Below the pieces are notes generated by a model. It did not search any database. It worked only from the letters and a program-made list of their open reading frames with translations, and had not been told where the DNA came from. Positions 1-7,301 of a stretch of 14,887 bases of DNA are shown here, one piece after another. Source of the stretch: VRUE01 sp036524775 (GTDB taxonomy: Bacteria; Actinomycetota; Thermoleophilia; Solirubrobacterales; 70-9). Both the position numbers and the translations under genes were made by a program. The stretch spans positions 1-14,887 of the forward strand of contig DATDBO010000014.1 of the NCBI GenBank assembly GCA_036524775.1. Reading direction: 5' to 3'. Position 1 is the stretch's first letter. Each line of letters begins with the position of its first letter.

Positions 1-65
1 CCGCTGTTCGCTGCGGCGGGACCTCCCCCGACCCCTCCCCCACCACAAGGCTCGCTCCGCTGTTC
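1..65 (-). repeat. G-rich repeat unit of 56 bases, probably tandem, in the 3' end of scpB
   Basis: On the minus strand a 9-base sequence, GAACAGCGG, occurs at 65-57 and again at 9-1, giving a 56-base period. Between the copies lies a very G-rich stretch with runs of 5, 4 and 5 guanines (about 47-24) followed by GTCCCGCCGCAGC. Only 9 bases of the second copy are inside the window, so tandem repetition is inferred. The first copy begins exactly at scpB codon 185. Because 56 is not a multiple of 3, each further copy would be read in a different frame. Confidence 0.45.
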
Positions 66-617
66 CCCGGCCTTGAGCAGCCGCTCGCGCAGCTCCCGCT
101 CGTCCTCCGGCGTCGGATCGAACTGCGACGGATCGGGCAACTGCTCGAGCTCGGACAGCCCGAAGAGCCGTTCGAACAGCTCGGTCGTCTTGAACAGCGC
201 CGCGCCGAACTGGGAGCGCCCGGACTCCTCGATCAGGCCCCGCTCGGCCAACGTCTGCACCGCCGACTCGCCCGAGACGCCGCGGATCCGCGCCACCTCG
301 GGCCGCGAGACCGGCTGCAGGTAGGCGACGATCGCCAGCGTCTCCGCCTGCGCCTGGGTCAGCGGCGGCGTGCGCGGCTTGGCCAACAGGTGCCGCGCAG
401 CCTCCTCACTGGCCGGGTCGCCGGCAAGGGCGAAGCCGCCGGAGACCTCGCGCAGGACGACGCCGCGGCGGCCCTCGGCGAGGTCCTCGCGCAGCAGGTC
501 GATCGCCTCGGCCACCTGACCCTCGGTCGCCTCGGTCGCCTCAACCAAATCGGGCAGGGAAACGGGTTGGGGCGAGAGGAAGAGCAGCGCCTCGATCGTG
601 CGGCTGAGGTCGCTCAC
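1..617 (-). CDS. scpB: Segregation and condensation protein B (3' end beyond window)
   Basis: ScpB is a winged-helix subunit of the bacterial SMC-ScpAB condensin; as a dimer it binds ScpA and helps chromosome compaction and segregation. I read 205 codons with no stop before the window edge. The start is a GTG whose bases overlap the scpA stop as GTGA, implying translational coupling. The protein opens SDLSRTIEALLFLSPQPVS, typical of the first winged helix. Residues 86-114 (LTQAQAETLAIVAYLQPVSR, then PEVARIRGV) are the strongly conserved start of the second. FKTTELFERLFGLSELEQLP (142-161) matches the usual C-terminal signature. The family normally ends near 180-200 residues. From residue 185 onward the frame runs into a G-rich repeat (EQRSEPC followed by Gly/Pro/Ala), so the tail looks repeat-derived rather than ancestral. 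Identification is firm; the true C-terminus is not visible. Confidence 0.93.
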   Translation of the reverse strand, partial: MSDLSRTIEALLFLSPQPVSLPDLVEATEATEGQVAEAIDLLREDLAEGRRGVVLREVSGGFALAGDPASEEAARHLLAKPRTPPLTQAQAETLAIVAYLQPVSRPEVARIRGVSGESAVQTLAERGLIEESGRSQFGAALFKTTELFERLFGLSELEQLPDPSQFDPTPEDERELRERLLKAGEQRSEPCGGGGVGGGPAAANS

Positions 618-1348
618 GCGGAGCCGGCCTCCTGGCGGCGGATCTCGATCGGGCCGAGCGGCTCGCTCTGCTTCCAGGTCACCTCGCCCTTGCGGTACAG
701 CTCGAGCAGGGCGAACAGGGTGACCGCTTGGGTCAGCCGGTCCTCGCCGCCGAACTGCTCGTCGAAGTCGATGCTGGCGTGGCCGGCGAGAGCGTCGCGC
801 AGGGCGCGCAGCCGCCGCTCGAGCGAGACGGTCGGGCGGATGTGGGTGAGGTCGACCGGCGGCGGCACGACGAGCAGGTCGCCAAGGGCGGCGCCGAGCC
901 GCTCCGGGTCGTAGACCGCGGTCGCCGCCTCGACCGCGACGCGGCGCAGGCTCGACGGCAGCGGCGCCGAGCGGTAGAGGTAACCGCGGGCAGCCTCGAA
1001 GCGCTCGCTCAACGCGGTGGCCGCGGCGCTGTAGCGGCGGTACTCGAGCAGCCTGGCGATCAGCTCCTCGACCGCCTCCTCCGGGCCCATCTCCTCCATC
1101 TCGGCGTCGGCCCCGGGCAGCAGCAGGCGCGACTTGAGCTCGATCAGGGCGGCGATCAGGACGAGGAACTCGGTCGCCACCTCCAGCTCCAGCTCTCCCT
1201 CGCGCTCGAGGTGCTCGACGTAAGCGACCACCACCTCGGCCAGCTCGACCTCGAGTAGATCGACCTCCTCGCGCAGGAGGACCGCGATCAGCAGGTCGAA
1301 TGGCCCGGCGAATACGTCGAGCTCGAGGTCGAGGTCCGCGACCGGCAT
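614..1348 (-). CDS. scpA: Segregation and condensation protein A (kleisin subunit of SMC-ScpAB)
   Basis: ScpA is the kleisin that bridges the SMC heads and binds ScpB in the bacterial condensin complex. The protein has 244 residues, a normal length. The N-terminal domain carries DVFAGPFDLLIAVLLREEVD (11-30), matching the family F-GP-DLLL signature, and TEFLVLIAALIELKSRLLLP (59-78), equivalent to the conserved helix ending K-S-R-LLP. The C-terminal part (about 185-240, with LFALLELYRKGEV) is the small winged helix that contacts the SMC head. I chose the ATG at 1348 because family homology begins there; the frame stays open upstream but into the end of trpS. There is no good Shine-Dalgarno, but TAACTT lies 7 bases before the ATG and overlaps the trpS stop. 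The stop overlaps the scpB start (GTGA). Confidence 0.95.
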   Translation of the reverse strand: MPVADLDLELDVFAGPFDLLIAVLLREEVDLLEVELAEVVVAYVEHLEREGELELEVATEFLVLIAALIELKSRLLLPGADAEMEEMGPEEAVEELIARLLEYRRYSAAATALSERFEAARGYLYRSAPLPSSLRRVAVEAATAVYDPERLGAALGDLLVVPPPVDLTHIRPTVSLERRLRALRDALAGHASIDFDEQFGGEDRLTQAVTLFALLELYRKGEVTWKQSEPLGPIEIRRQEAGSA

Positions 1349-1355
1349 CGACCCC

Positions 1356-1361
1356 AAGTTA
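1356..1361 (-). promoter_or_regulatory. Candidate leaderless -10 box for scpA
   Basis: The minus strand reads TAACTT, then 7 bases (GGGGTCG), then the scpA ATG. This fits the actinobacterial TANNNT -10 with transcription starting at the start codon. Its first three bases are the trpS stop codon TAA. No -35 is recognisable. GGGG could instead act as a poor ribosome binding site. Confidence 0.35.
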
Positions 1362-2357
1362 ACGCGGCGAGCCGATGCCCATGCGGTCGCGCACCTCGGC
1401 GAGCGTCGGCGCGGCGATCGCCCGCGCCTTCTCGGCACCGGCGGCAAGCGCCTCCTCCAGCGCCGCCTCGTCGGGCCGCAGCTCGGCGTAGCGCTCGCGC
1501 ACCGGGGCCAGCATCTCGGCCACGCCCTCGGCGACGGCCGCCTTGAAGTCGCCGTAGCCGGCGCCGTCGAACTCGCGCTCGATCTCCTCCGGGCCGACGC
1601 CCCGCGCCACGGCGAGGACGTCGATCAGGTTGGTCACGCCGGGCTTGTCCTCACGGCGGACGATCTCGCGGCCCGAGTCGGTGACGGCGCTGCCCAGCTT
1701 CTTGCGGATCGCGTCGGGCTCGTCGAGGACGTAGAGCGTGCCGGCCTCGGTCGCCCCGGTCGTCGACATCTTCCGCTCCGGCTCCTGCAGGTCCATCACC
1801 CGCGCGCCGACCTCGGGAATGCGGTACTCGGGCACGACGAGCGCCTCGCCGAAGCGCTCGTTGAAGCGGCGGGCGATCTCGCGCATCAGCTCGACGTGCT
1901 GGCGCTGGTCGTCGCCGACCGGCACCTCCGTCGCCCGGTAGGCGAGCACGTCCGCCGCCATCAGCACCGGGTAGAAGAACAGCGCCGCCGGGACCAGCTC
2001 ACGCTGACGCGCCGACTTGTCCTTGAACTGGTGCATGCGGTTGAGATCGCCGTGGGCGGTGACGGCGGAGAGCAGCCAGGTCAGCTCGGTGTGCTCGCGT
2101 ACGTCGGACTGGCGGAAGAGGATGCAACGCTCGGGGTCCAGCCCGGCGGCGAACAGAATCGCCGTCGTGTCGTAGAGCCGTTCGCGCAGCTCGGCTGGGT
2201 CGTAGGCGACCGAGATCGCGTGCAGGTCGACGATGCAGAAGATCGCCGGCTCGCCCCGCTCCTGGCCCTCGACGTACTGGCGGATCGCGCCGATGTAGTT
2301 GCCGAGGTGCTTGCGGCCGGTCGGCTGGATGCCGGAGAAGATGACGGGGGCGGGCAC
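1359..2357 (-). CDS. trpS: Tryptophan--tRNA ligase
   Basis: TrpRS is a cytoplasmic class Ic synthetase that charges tRNA-Trp with tryptophan using ATP. The 332 residues match the usual bacterial length of about 330-340. The opening VIFSGIQPTGRKHLGNYIGA (5-24) includes the HIGH-equivalent KHLGN. PVGDDQRQHVEL (146-157) is the conserved active-site stretch. The second class I signature is KMSTT (196-200) rather than KMSKS, followed by GATEAGTLYVLDEP; the last lysine of the loop is therefore missing. The start is GTG at 2357, placing the family opening right at the N-terminus. TAGGCT lies 7 bases before the GTG and I see no Shine-Dalgarno, so leaderless expression is likely. It lies 24 bases after the transporter gene and 10 bases before scpA. 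Confidence 0.97.
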   Translation of the reverse strand: MPAPVIFSGIQPTGRKHLGNYIGAIRQYVEGQERGEPAIFCIVDLHAISVAYDPAELRERLYDTTAILFAAGLDPERCILFRQSDVREHTELTWLLSAVTAHGDLNRMHQFKDKSARQRELVPAALFFYPVLMAADVLAYRATEVPVGDDQRQHVELMREIARRFNERFGEALVVPEYRIPEVGARVMDLQEPERKMSTTGATEAGTLYVLDEPDAIRKKLGSAVTDSGREIVRREDKPGVTNLIDVLAVARGVGPEEIEREFDGAGYGDFKAAVAEGVAEMLAPVRERYAELRPDEAALEEALAAGAEKARAIAAPTLAEVRDRMGIGSPR

Positions 2358-2364
2358 GACGGGC

Positions 2365-2370
2365 AGCCTA
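2365..2370 (-). promoter_or_regulatory. Candidate leaderless -10 box for trpS
   Basis: In the 24-base gap between the transporter stop and the trpS GTG, the minus strand has TAGGCT followed by 7 bases (GCCCGTC) and the GTG. This matches TANNNT at the distance that puts the transcription start on the start codon. There is no clear -35 at 16-18 bases upstream. Confidence 0.42.
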
Positions 2371-2381
2371 GTTCAGGGCGC

Positions 2382-3860
2382 TCAGGCGGGTTGGGCCTCG
2401 TGACCGCACTCGCCGGCTGCGGCGGCGCCGCCGGCCGGGATCGCTTGAGAGCGGCGAGTGGGGTTCTCGATCCCGAGGCCGGCGACGATGCCGCCGGCGA
2501 TCATCAGTAGGCCGGCGATGAGGATGCCGAGGTGGAAGGCTGCGGTCGAGGCGTCGGGCTCGGCTGCGGTCAGCGGGTTGGCGCCGGCCTCGCCGCCGAC
2601 GTCGGCGCCGAACTTGGCCGAGATCACGGCGCCGAGGACGGCGATCGCCAGCAGCCCGGCGACCCGCGAGATGCCGTTGTTGACCCCGGAGGCAATGCCG
2701 ACGTGACGCTCCTCGACGGAGTCGAGCACGGTCGCGGTCAGCGGCGCGACGGTCGCCGAGAGGCCGAGGCCGAAGACGAGGATCGCCGGCAGCACGTCGG
2801 CGACGTAGCTGGGATCGGAGCCGACCCGCAGCAACAGGATCAGCCCGATCCCACCGACGATCGGGCCCCCGCTCATCGGCAGCCGCGGGCCGACCCCGGA
2901 GGCGATCCGGCCGAAGCGCGGCGAGAGCACGAAGAGGATCAGCGATATCGGGGTCGTCGCCAGCCCCGCCTCCAACGGCGAGTAGCCGGCGACCTGCTGG
3001 AGGAAGAGGCCGACGAAGAAGAGGCCGCCGATCAGGCCCGCATAGGCGGTCAGCGTGGTCAGGTTGGCGACCCAGAAGTTGCGGATCCTGAACAGGGCGA
3101 GGTCGAGCATCGGGTGGCGGGCGCAAGCCTCGCGCAGGACGAAGAGCGCGAAGCAGGCGAGGCCGGCCAGCATCGGGGCCCAGACCAGCGGGTCCCCCCA
3201 GCCGTGCGCCGGCTGTTCGATCAGGGCGAAGACGGGGCCCGCCAACCCCGCCGCCGAGAGCACGATCCCGAGCCAGTCGATGCCGCGGAAGGCCTCCGGG
3301 TCGCGACTCTCGCGCACCGAGTGCATCGTCAGCGCGGCGGTGGCCGCGATCAGCGGGATGTTGATCCAGAAGATCGCCCGCCAGGAGAGCGCCTCGATCA
3401 GGGCGCCGCCGCCGGCCGGGCCGATGACGGTGGCGATCCCGGTCCAGGCGGTCCAGATCCCCACCGCCCTGCCGCGCGCAGCACCCTCGAAGGTCGCGGC
3501 GACGATCGCAAGCGAGCCCGGCACGAGCAGGGCCCCGGCAATCCCCTGCAGCGCCCGGGCGCCGACCAGCACCTCGACCGAGGGCGCAACCGCACAGAGG
3601 ATCGAGGTGGCACCGAAGGCGACGAGGCCGATGACGAAGATCCGCCGCCGGCCGAACTGGTCGCCGAGCGAGCCGCCGACCAGGAGCAGCGCCACCATGG
3701 TGAGCATGTAGGCCTCGACCACCCACTGCTGGCCGGCCAGGCCGGCGTCGAGGTCGTCCGCGATCGGCGGCAGCGCCACGTTGACCACCGTGCCGTCGAG
3801 GAAGACGATCGTCGAGCCGAGGATCGTCGCAACCAGCGTCAGCAGCTGTTGGCGTGACAC
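2382..3860 (-). CDS. DHA2-type (EmrB/QacA) MFS drug:proton antiporter
   Basis: This is an integral membrane efflux transporter, probably exporting drugs or other amphipathic compounds in exchange for protons; the substrate cannot be read from sequence. The 492 residues and many hydrophobic segments fit the 14-helix DHA2 family. Helix 1 contains LDGTVVNVALPPI (21-33), the motif typical of this subfamily. Motif A is GGSLGDQFGRRRIF (62-75). The antiporter motif C is GPAGGGALIEALSW (147-160), followed by RAIFWINIP. The frame is open further upstream, but the GTG at 3860 starts directly before helix 1 (SRQQLLTLVATILGSTIVF) and has TACACT 6 bases ahead; extra upstream residues would be low-complexity and run into the divergent ku gene. 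The C-terminal tail (GECGHEAQPA) is hydrophilic. No regulator gene is adjacent. Confidence 0.9.
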   Translation of the reverse strand: MSRQQLLTLVATILGSTIVFLDGTVVNVALPPIADDLDAGLAGQQWVVEAYMLTMVALLLVGGSLGDQFGRRRIFVIGLVAFGATSILCAVAPSVEVLVGARALQGIAGALLVPGSLAIVAATFEGAARGRAVGIWTAWTGIATVIGPAGGGALIEALSWRAIFWINIPLIAATAALTMHSVRESRDPEAFRGIDWLGIVLSAAGLAGPVFALIEQPAHGWGDPLVWAPMLAGLACFALFVLREACARHPMLDLALFRIRNFWVANLTTLTAYAGLIGGLFFVGLFLQQVAGYSPLEAGLATTPISLILFVLSPRFGRIASGVGPRLPMSGGPIVGGIGLILLLRVGSDPSYVADVLPAILVFGLGLSATVAPLTATVLDSVEERHVGIASGVNNGISRVAGLLAIAVLGAVISAKFGADVGGEAGANPLTAAEPDASTAAFHLGILIAGLLMIAGGIVAGLGIENPTRRSQAIPAGGAAAAGECGHEAQPA

Positions 3861-3866
3861 CGGCTC

Positions 3867-3872
3867 AGTGTA
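3867..3872 (-). promoter_or_regulatory. Candidate leaderless -10 box for the MFS transporter gene
   Basis: The minus strand reads TACACT, 6 bases (GAGCCG), then the GTG start. This is a TANNNT box at leaderless distance and supports the chosen start. No -35 match is visible. It lies in the 97-base divergent region shared with ku, which otherwise shows only GC-rich sequence. Confidence 0.42.
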
Positions 3873-3944
3873 GGGGCGCGCAAGAAGCCTCCCGCGGGCC
3901 GGCGGCTGTGGCGGCGAGCGGTGCGCGGCTGCGAGAATCCGGGT

Positions 3945-3950
3945 AGGTGA
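3945..3950 (+). promoter_or_regulatory. Ribosome binding site of ku
   Basis: AGGTGA lies 7 bases before the ku ATG and fixes that start. It is the best-placed Shine-Dalgarno in the window, and contrasts with the divergent transporter gene, which has none. The same bases (TAGGTG) are one mismatch from a TANNNT box, so the site could be read either way. Confidence 0.55.
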
Positions 3951-3957
3951 TTCCCTG

Positions 3958-4854
3958 ATGCCGAGAGCGATCTGGAGCGGAACGATCAGCTTCGGGCTAC
4001 TCAACGTGCCCGTCAAGCTCTACAGCGCAGTCGCGCGCCGCGGCATCTCCCTGCGCGAGATCCGCGAGTCCGACGGCGCCCGGATCAAACACCGGCGCTT
4101 CGCCGACGGCACCGACGAGGAGGTTCCCTACGGCGAGATCGTCAAGGCCTTCGAGATCACGCCCGACCGCTACGTGCCGATCAGCAAGGACGAGCTGGAG
4201 GCGATGGCGCCCGAGAAGACGCGGGCGATCGAGGTGCAGGACTTCGTCGACCTCGACCAGATCGACCCGATCTACTTCGACAGCCCCTACTACCTCGGGC
4301 CTGCGGAGGGCGCCGAGAAGGCGTACTCGCTGCTCGCCCAGGCGATGCAGGAGTCGGGCAAGGTGGCGATCGCCCGCTTCGTCTTCCGCAACAAGGAGCA
4401 CCTGGCGGCCCTGCGCCCCGGCGACGGCGTGCTCACCCTGACGACGATGCGCTTCGCCGACGAGGTCGTCGCGCCGGACGACCTCACGGACGTGCTTCCC
4501 GAGGGCAAGCAGAAGGTGGCCAAGAAAGAGGTCGAGATGGCGGAGCAGCTGATCGAGTCGCTGACCACCGAGTTCGACCCCGGCGCCTACCGCGACGAGC
4601 ACCGCGAGCAGCTGCTCGGCCTGATCGAACGCAAGGCGGAAGGCAAGGACGTGCTCGAGGCGCCCGAGGTGGAGGAGCCGCAGCCGACCAAGGCACCCGA
4701 CCTGATGGCAGCCCTGGAGGAAAGCATCGCCGCCGTCAAGGGCGGCGACCAGGGCAAAGCCAAGGCGAAGGCGGCCAAACCGAAGGCGAAGAAAGCCAAG
4801 GCCGCGCCGAAGAAAAGCTCCTCCGGCCGTAAAAAAGCCAAAGCCTCGAAGTAA
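3958..4854 (+). CDS. ku: Non-homologous end joining protein Ku
   Basis: Bacterial Ku forms a homodimer that threads onto broken DNA ends and recruits LigD-type enzymes. The 298-residue protein opens with MPRAIWSGTISFGLLNVPVK (1-20), the classical start of the family, and continues with RIKHRRFADGTDEEVPYGEI (42-61), the conserved segment before the beta-barrel ring. YYLGP (111-115) and the helix ending EHREQLLGLIERKAEGK (214-230) are also typical. Residues 261-298 form a low-complexity tail with about 15 lysines, mixed with Ala, Pro and Ser. Such basic tails occur in some actinobacterial Ku proteins and bind DNA. The gene has a good Shine-Dalgarno, is transcribed opposite to its neighbours on both sides, and is followed after 3 bases by the polymerase gene, so the two form an operon. 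Confidence 0.97.
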   Translation: MPRAIWSGTISFGLLNVPVKLYSAVARRGISLREIRESDGARIKHRRFADGTDEEVPYGEIVKAFEITPDRYVPISKDELEAMAPEKTRAIEVQDFVDLDQIDPIYFDSPYYLGPAEGAEKAYSLLAQAMQESGKVAIARFVFRNKEHLAALRPGDGVLTLTTMRFADEVVAPDDLTDVLPEGKQKVAKKEVEMAEQLIESLTTEFDPGAYRDEHREQLLGLIERKAEGKDVLEAPEVEEPQPTKAPDLMAALEESIAAVKGGDQGKAKAKAAKPKAKKAKAAPKKSSSGRKKAKASK

Positions 4855-4857
4855 CGC

Positions 4858-5772
4858 GTGGCCGGCAGTCGCCAGGTCGAGGTCGACGGCCGTGAGCTGA
4901 AGCTCACCAATCTCGACAAGGTGCTCTACCCCGAGGCGGGGTTCACCAAGGGAGAGGTGGTCGACTACTACGCCAAGGTGGCGCCGGCGATCGTCCCCCA
5001 CCTCAGCGGCCGCGCTGTCACCCTGCGGCGCTTTCCGGAAGGGGTCGACGACCTCGACGCGGCGTTCTTCGAGAAGCGCTGCCCCAAGCACCGGCCGAAA
5101 TGGGTGAAGACGGCGCGGGTCGAAGCCGGTCCGCACGCGGGCAAGATCGACTTCTGCGTCTGCGACAGCCTGCCGACGCTGGTCTGGATGGCGCAGCTGG
5201 CGGCGATCGAGCTGCACCCATCGCTCTCGCTCTCGCGGGCGCCGAAACGGCCGACGGTGCTCGCCTTCGACCTCGATCCCGGCCCGCCCGCCGACATAGT
5301 CGATTGCTGCCGGGTCGGCCTGCGCCTGCGCGAGTTCTTCGACCACTTCGGCCTCGAGTGCTTCGCCAAGACCTCCGGCTCGAAGGGCCTCCAGGTCTAC
5401 GTGCCCCTCAACGGCAAAGCCTCCTACGAGGTGACCAAACCGTTCGCCAAAGCGATCGCCCAGCTGCTCGAGAAGGAGACCCCCGACAAGGTCGTCTCGA
5501 AGATGAAAAAGGTCGAACGAAAGGGCAAGGTCTTCGTCGACTGGTCGCAGAACCACCAGCGCAAGACGACGATCGCCGTCTACTCCCTGCGCGCCCGCGA
5601 GCGCCCCACGGTTTCCACCCCGGTCACCTGGGACGAGGTCGAGCGGGTCGCCAAGGCCGGCGATGGCTCCTCGCTCGTCTTCGAAGCAAGCGACGTCCTC
5701 AACCGCATCACCGAACACGGCGACCTCTTCGCCCCAGTCCTGGAGCTCGAGCAGGAGCTGCCCGAGCTGTAA
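4858..5772 (+). CDS. ligD: Stand-alone LigD-type polymerase (primase-polymerase) domain protein
   Basis: This is the NHEJ polymerase module of the archaeo-eukaryotic primase superfamily, which fills gaps at broken ends, often with ribonucleotides. The 304 residues equal one polymerase domain; ligase and phosphoesterase domains are absent. It opens with a family-typical segment, KLTNLDKVLYPEAGFTKGEV (15-34). The catalytic metal ligands are visible: FDLDPG (137-142, Asp138 and Asp140) and FVDWSQN (226-232, Asp228). His120 in IELHPS, Lys176 in SGSKG, and Arg245 in YSLR fit conserved nucleotide-binding positions. After SGSKG the sequence reads LQVYVPL, where I remember LH in several homologues; from memory, so treat with care. 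The start is GTG three bases after the ku stop, with no separate promoter seen. The symbol follows common annotation for polymerase-only proteins. Confidence 0.92.
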   Translation: MAGSRQVEVDGRELKLTNLDKVLYPEAGFTKGEVVDYYAKVAPAIVPHLSGRAVTLRRFPEGVDDLDAAFFEKRCPKHRPKWVKTARVEAGPHAGKIDFCVCDSLPTLVWMAQLAAIELHPSLSLSRAPKRPTVLAFDLDPGPPADIVDCCRVGLRLREFFDHFGLECFAKTSGSKGLQVYVPLNGKASYEVTKPFAKAIAQLLEKETPDKVVSKMKKVERKGKVFVDWSQNHQRKTTIAVYSLRARERPTVSTPVTWDEVERVAKAGDGSSLVFEASDVLNRITEHGDLFAPVLELEQELPEL

Positions 5773-5785
5773 GCCCGCGGAGAGT

Positions 5786-5799
5786 GCCGCTAGAGCGGC
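5786..5799. terminator. Small hairpin at the ligD/gcvPB convergence (weak terminator candidate)
   Basis: GCCGC-TAGA-GCGGC is a perfect 5-bp stem with a 4-base loop, starting 14 bases after the ligD stop and overlapping the gcvPB stop codon. It sits where two transcripts converge (17-base gap), so it could act in both directions. No T-run follows on either strand, so intrinsic termination is uncertain. Confidence 0.3.
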
Positions 5800-7301
5800 T
5801 GGCGGACGACGGGGTGGCGGGTGGCCTTGACCTCGTCGAGGCGGCGGACCGGGGTCGTGTAGGGGGCCTGCTTGGCCTTCTCGGGGTCGGCCTCGGCCTC
5901 GGCGAGGATCGCCTCGATCGCCTCGGCGAAGGCGTCGAGGGACTCCTTGGTCTCGGTCTCGGTCGGCTCGACCATCAGCGCCTCGTCGACGAGGAGGGGG
6001 AAGTAGACGGTCGGCGGGTGGAAGCCGAAGTCGAGTAGGCGCTTCGCCAGGTCGAGGGTGGCGACGCCCAGCTCGCGCTTCATCGGCTTGCCGGAGAGGA
6101 CGAACTCGTGCATGCAGTGGCGGTCGAAGGCGACCGGCGCGTACTTGCCGGCGCGGCCCTCGGCCAGCCTCGCCTTGAGGTAGTTGGCGTTCAGCACCGC
6201 CGTCTCCGAGGCCTCGGTGAGGCCGTCGGCGCCGAGGCTGAGGATGTACGCGTAGGAGCGGACGAAGACGCCGAAGTTGCCCTGGAACCCGCGCAGGCGG
6301 CCGATCGACCCGGGCCGCTCGTGGTCGAGGTCGTAGGCGGGGCCGCTGCCGTTGCCGTCCTCGCGCCGCACCACCTGGGGCCGCGGCAGGAAGGGCTCGA
6401 TGCGCTCGGAGACGGCGATCGGCCCCGCGCCGGGCCCCCCTCCCCCGTGCGGCTGGCTGAACGACTTGTGCAGGTTGACGTGGACGATGTCGAAGCCCAT
6501 GTCGCCCGGGCGCGAGTGGCCCATCACCGCGTTGAGGTTGGCGCCGTCGTAGTAGAGCGTCCCCCCAGCAGCGTGGATCAGCCCGGCGATCTCGGCGATG
6601 TTCTCGTCGAAGAGGCCGAGCGTGTTGGGGTTGGTCAGCATCAGGCAGGCGACCTGGTCGTCGACCTTGGCGCGCAGGTCGTCCATCTCGACCCCGCCGC
6701 GCTCGTCGGTCGCCACTTTCACGATGTCGTAGCCGGCCATCGTCACCGAGGCCGGGTTGGTGCCGTGCGAGGTGTCGGGCGCCAGCACCTTGCGGCGCGT
6801 TTCGCCGCGGTCGGCGTGGAAGGCGCGGGTCAGCAGCAGGCCGGCGAGCTCGCCGTGCGAGCCGGCCGAGGGCTGCAGGCTGACGTGCGGCAGGCCGCAG
6901 ATCTCGGCCAACGACTCCTGCAGGAGCCACATCAGCTCCAGCGCCCCCTGGGCCCGCTTCGGGTCCTGCGCCGGGTGCAGGCGGGCGTGGCCGGGCAGCG
7001 CCGCGACCCGCTCGTTGAGCCGCGGGTTGTGCTTCATCGTGCACGAGCCGAGCGGGTAGAAGCCGGAGTCGAGGTCGAAGTTGCGGCGCGAGAGGCGGTT
7101 GTAGTGGCGGACGATCTCCGGCTCTGCGATCTCCGGCAGGCGCGGCGGCTCCAACCGCAGGAGCTTCGCCGGGATCAGCTCATCGAGGGGAGCATCGGGC
7201 ACTTCCGTGTCGGGCAGGACCGCGGCGCGCCGTCCCTCCTTCGACTTCTCGAAGATCGTCTGCGCCCGTTCGCGCTGCATCGGCGTCTCGACGAGGGCCA
7301 T
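5790..7301 (-). CDS. gcvPB: Glycine dehydrogenase (decarboxylating) subunit 2
   Basis: This is the PLP-binding half of the split P protein. With GcvPA it decarboxylates glycine and passes the aminomethyl group to lipoyl-GcvH. The 503 residues are normal for the split form. SGFYPLGSCTMKHNP (79-93) is a hallmark. DTSHGTNPASVTMAGY (176-191) and the NPNTLGLFD stretch (224-232) follow. The PLP lysine is Lys279 in VNLHKSFSQPHGGGGPG. The C-terminal region holds FHPPTVYFPLLVDEALMVEP, also conserved. The ATG at 7301 shares its A with the gcvPA stop (TGATG), and AGGGGA about 7 bases upstream is a plausible ribosome binding site. That site directly abuts the palindrome forming the end of gcvPA. It is the last gene of the gcv operon and converges on ligD. 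Confidence 0.97.
   Translation of the reverse strand: MALVETPMQRERAQTIFEKSKEGRRAAVLPDTEVPDAPLDELIPAKLLRLEPPRLPEIAEPEIVRHYNRLSRRNFDLDSGFYPLGSCTMKHNPRLNERVAALPGHARLHPAQDPKRAQGALELMWLLQESLAEICGLPHVSLQPSAGSHGELAGLLLTRAFHADRGETRRKVLAPDTSHGTNPASVTMAGYDIVKVATDERGGVEMDDLRAKVDDQVACLMLTNPNTLGLFDENIAEIAGLIHAAGGTLYYDGANLNAVMGHSRPGDMGFDIVHVNLHKSFSQPHGGGGPGAGPIAVSERIEPFLPRPQVVRREDGNGSGPAYDLDHERPGSIGRLRGFQGNFGVFVRSYAYILSLGADGLTEASETAVLNANYLKARLAEGRAGKYAPVAFDRHCMHEFVLSGKPMKRELGVATLDLAKRLLDFGFHPPTVYFPLLVDEALMVEPTETETKESLDAFAEAIEAILAEAEADPEKAKQAPYTTPVRRLDEVKATRHPVVRQPL

Noticed and set aside
20..50. G-quadruplex in the scpB 3' end
   Set aside because: Three G-runs of 4-5 are present, but the fourth needed for a standard three-tier quadruplex is only GG. 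I keep the region as a repeat instead.
3861..4016. Longer N-terminus of the transporter starting at 4016
   Set aside because: The added 52 residues are not transporter-like, would overlap the start of ku, and would bypass the TACACT-GTG leaderless start.
3997..7044. Very long open frame (over 1000 codons) on the minus strand, antisense to ku and ligD and out of frame with gcvPB
   Set aside because: Its composition is Arg/Pro/Ala/Gly-rich without recognisable domains, and it overlaps three well-identified genes. Long antisense frames are expected at this G+C because stop codons are rare.
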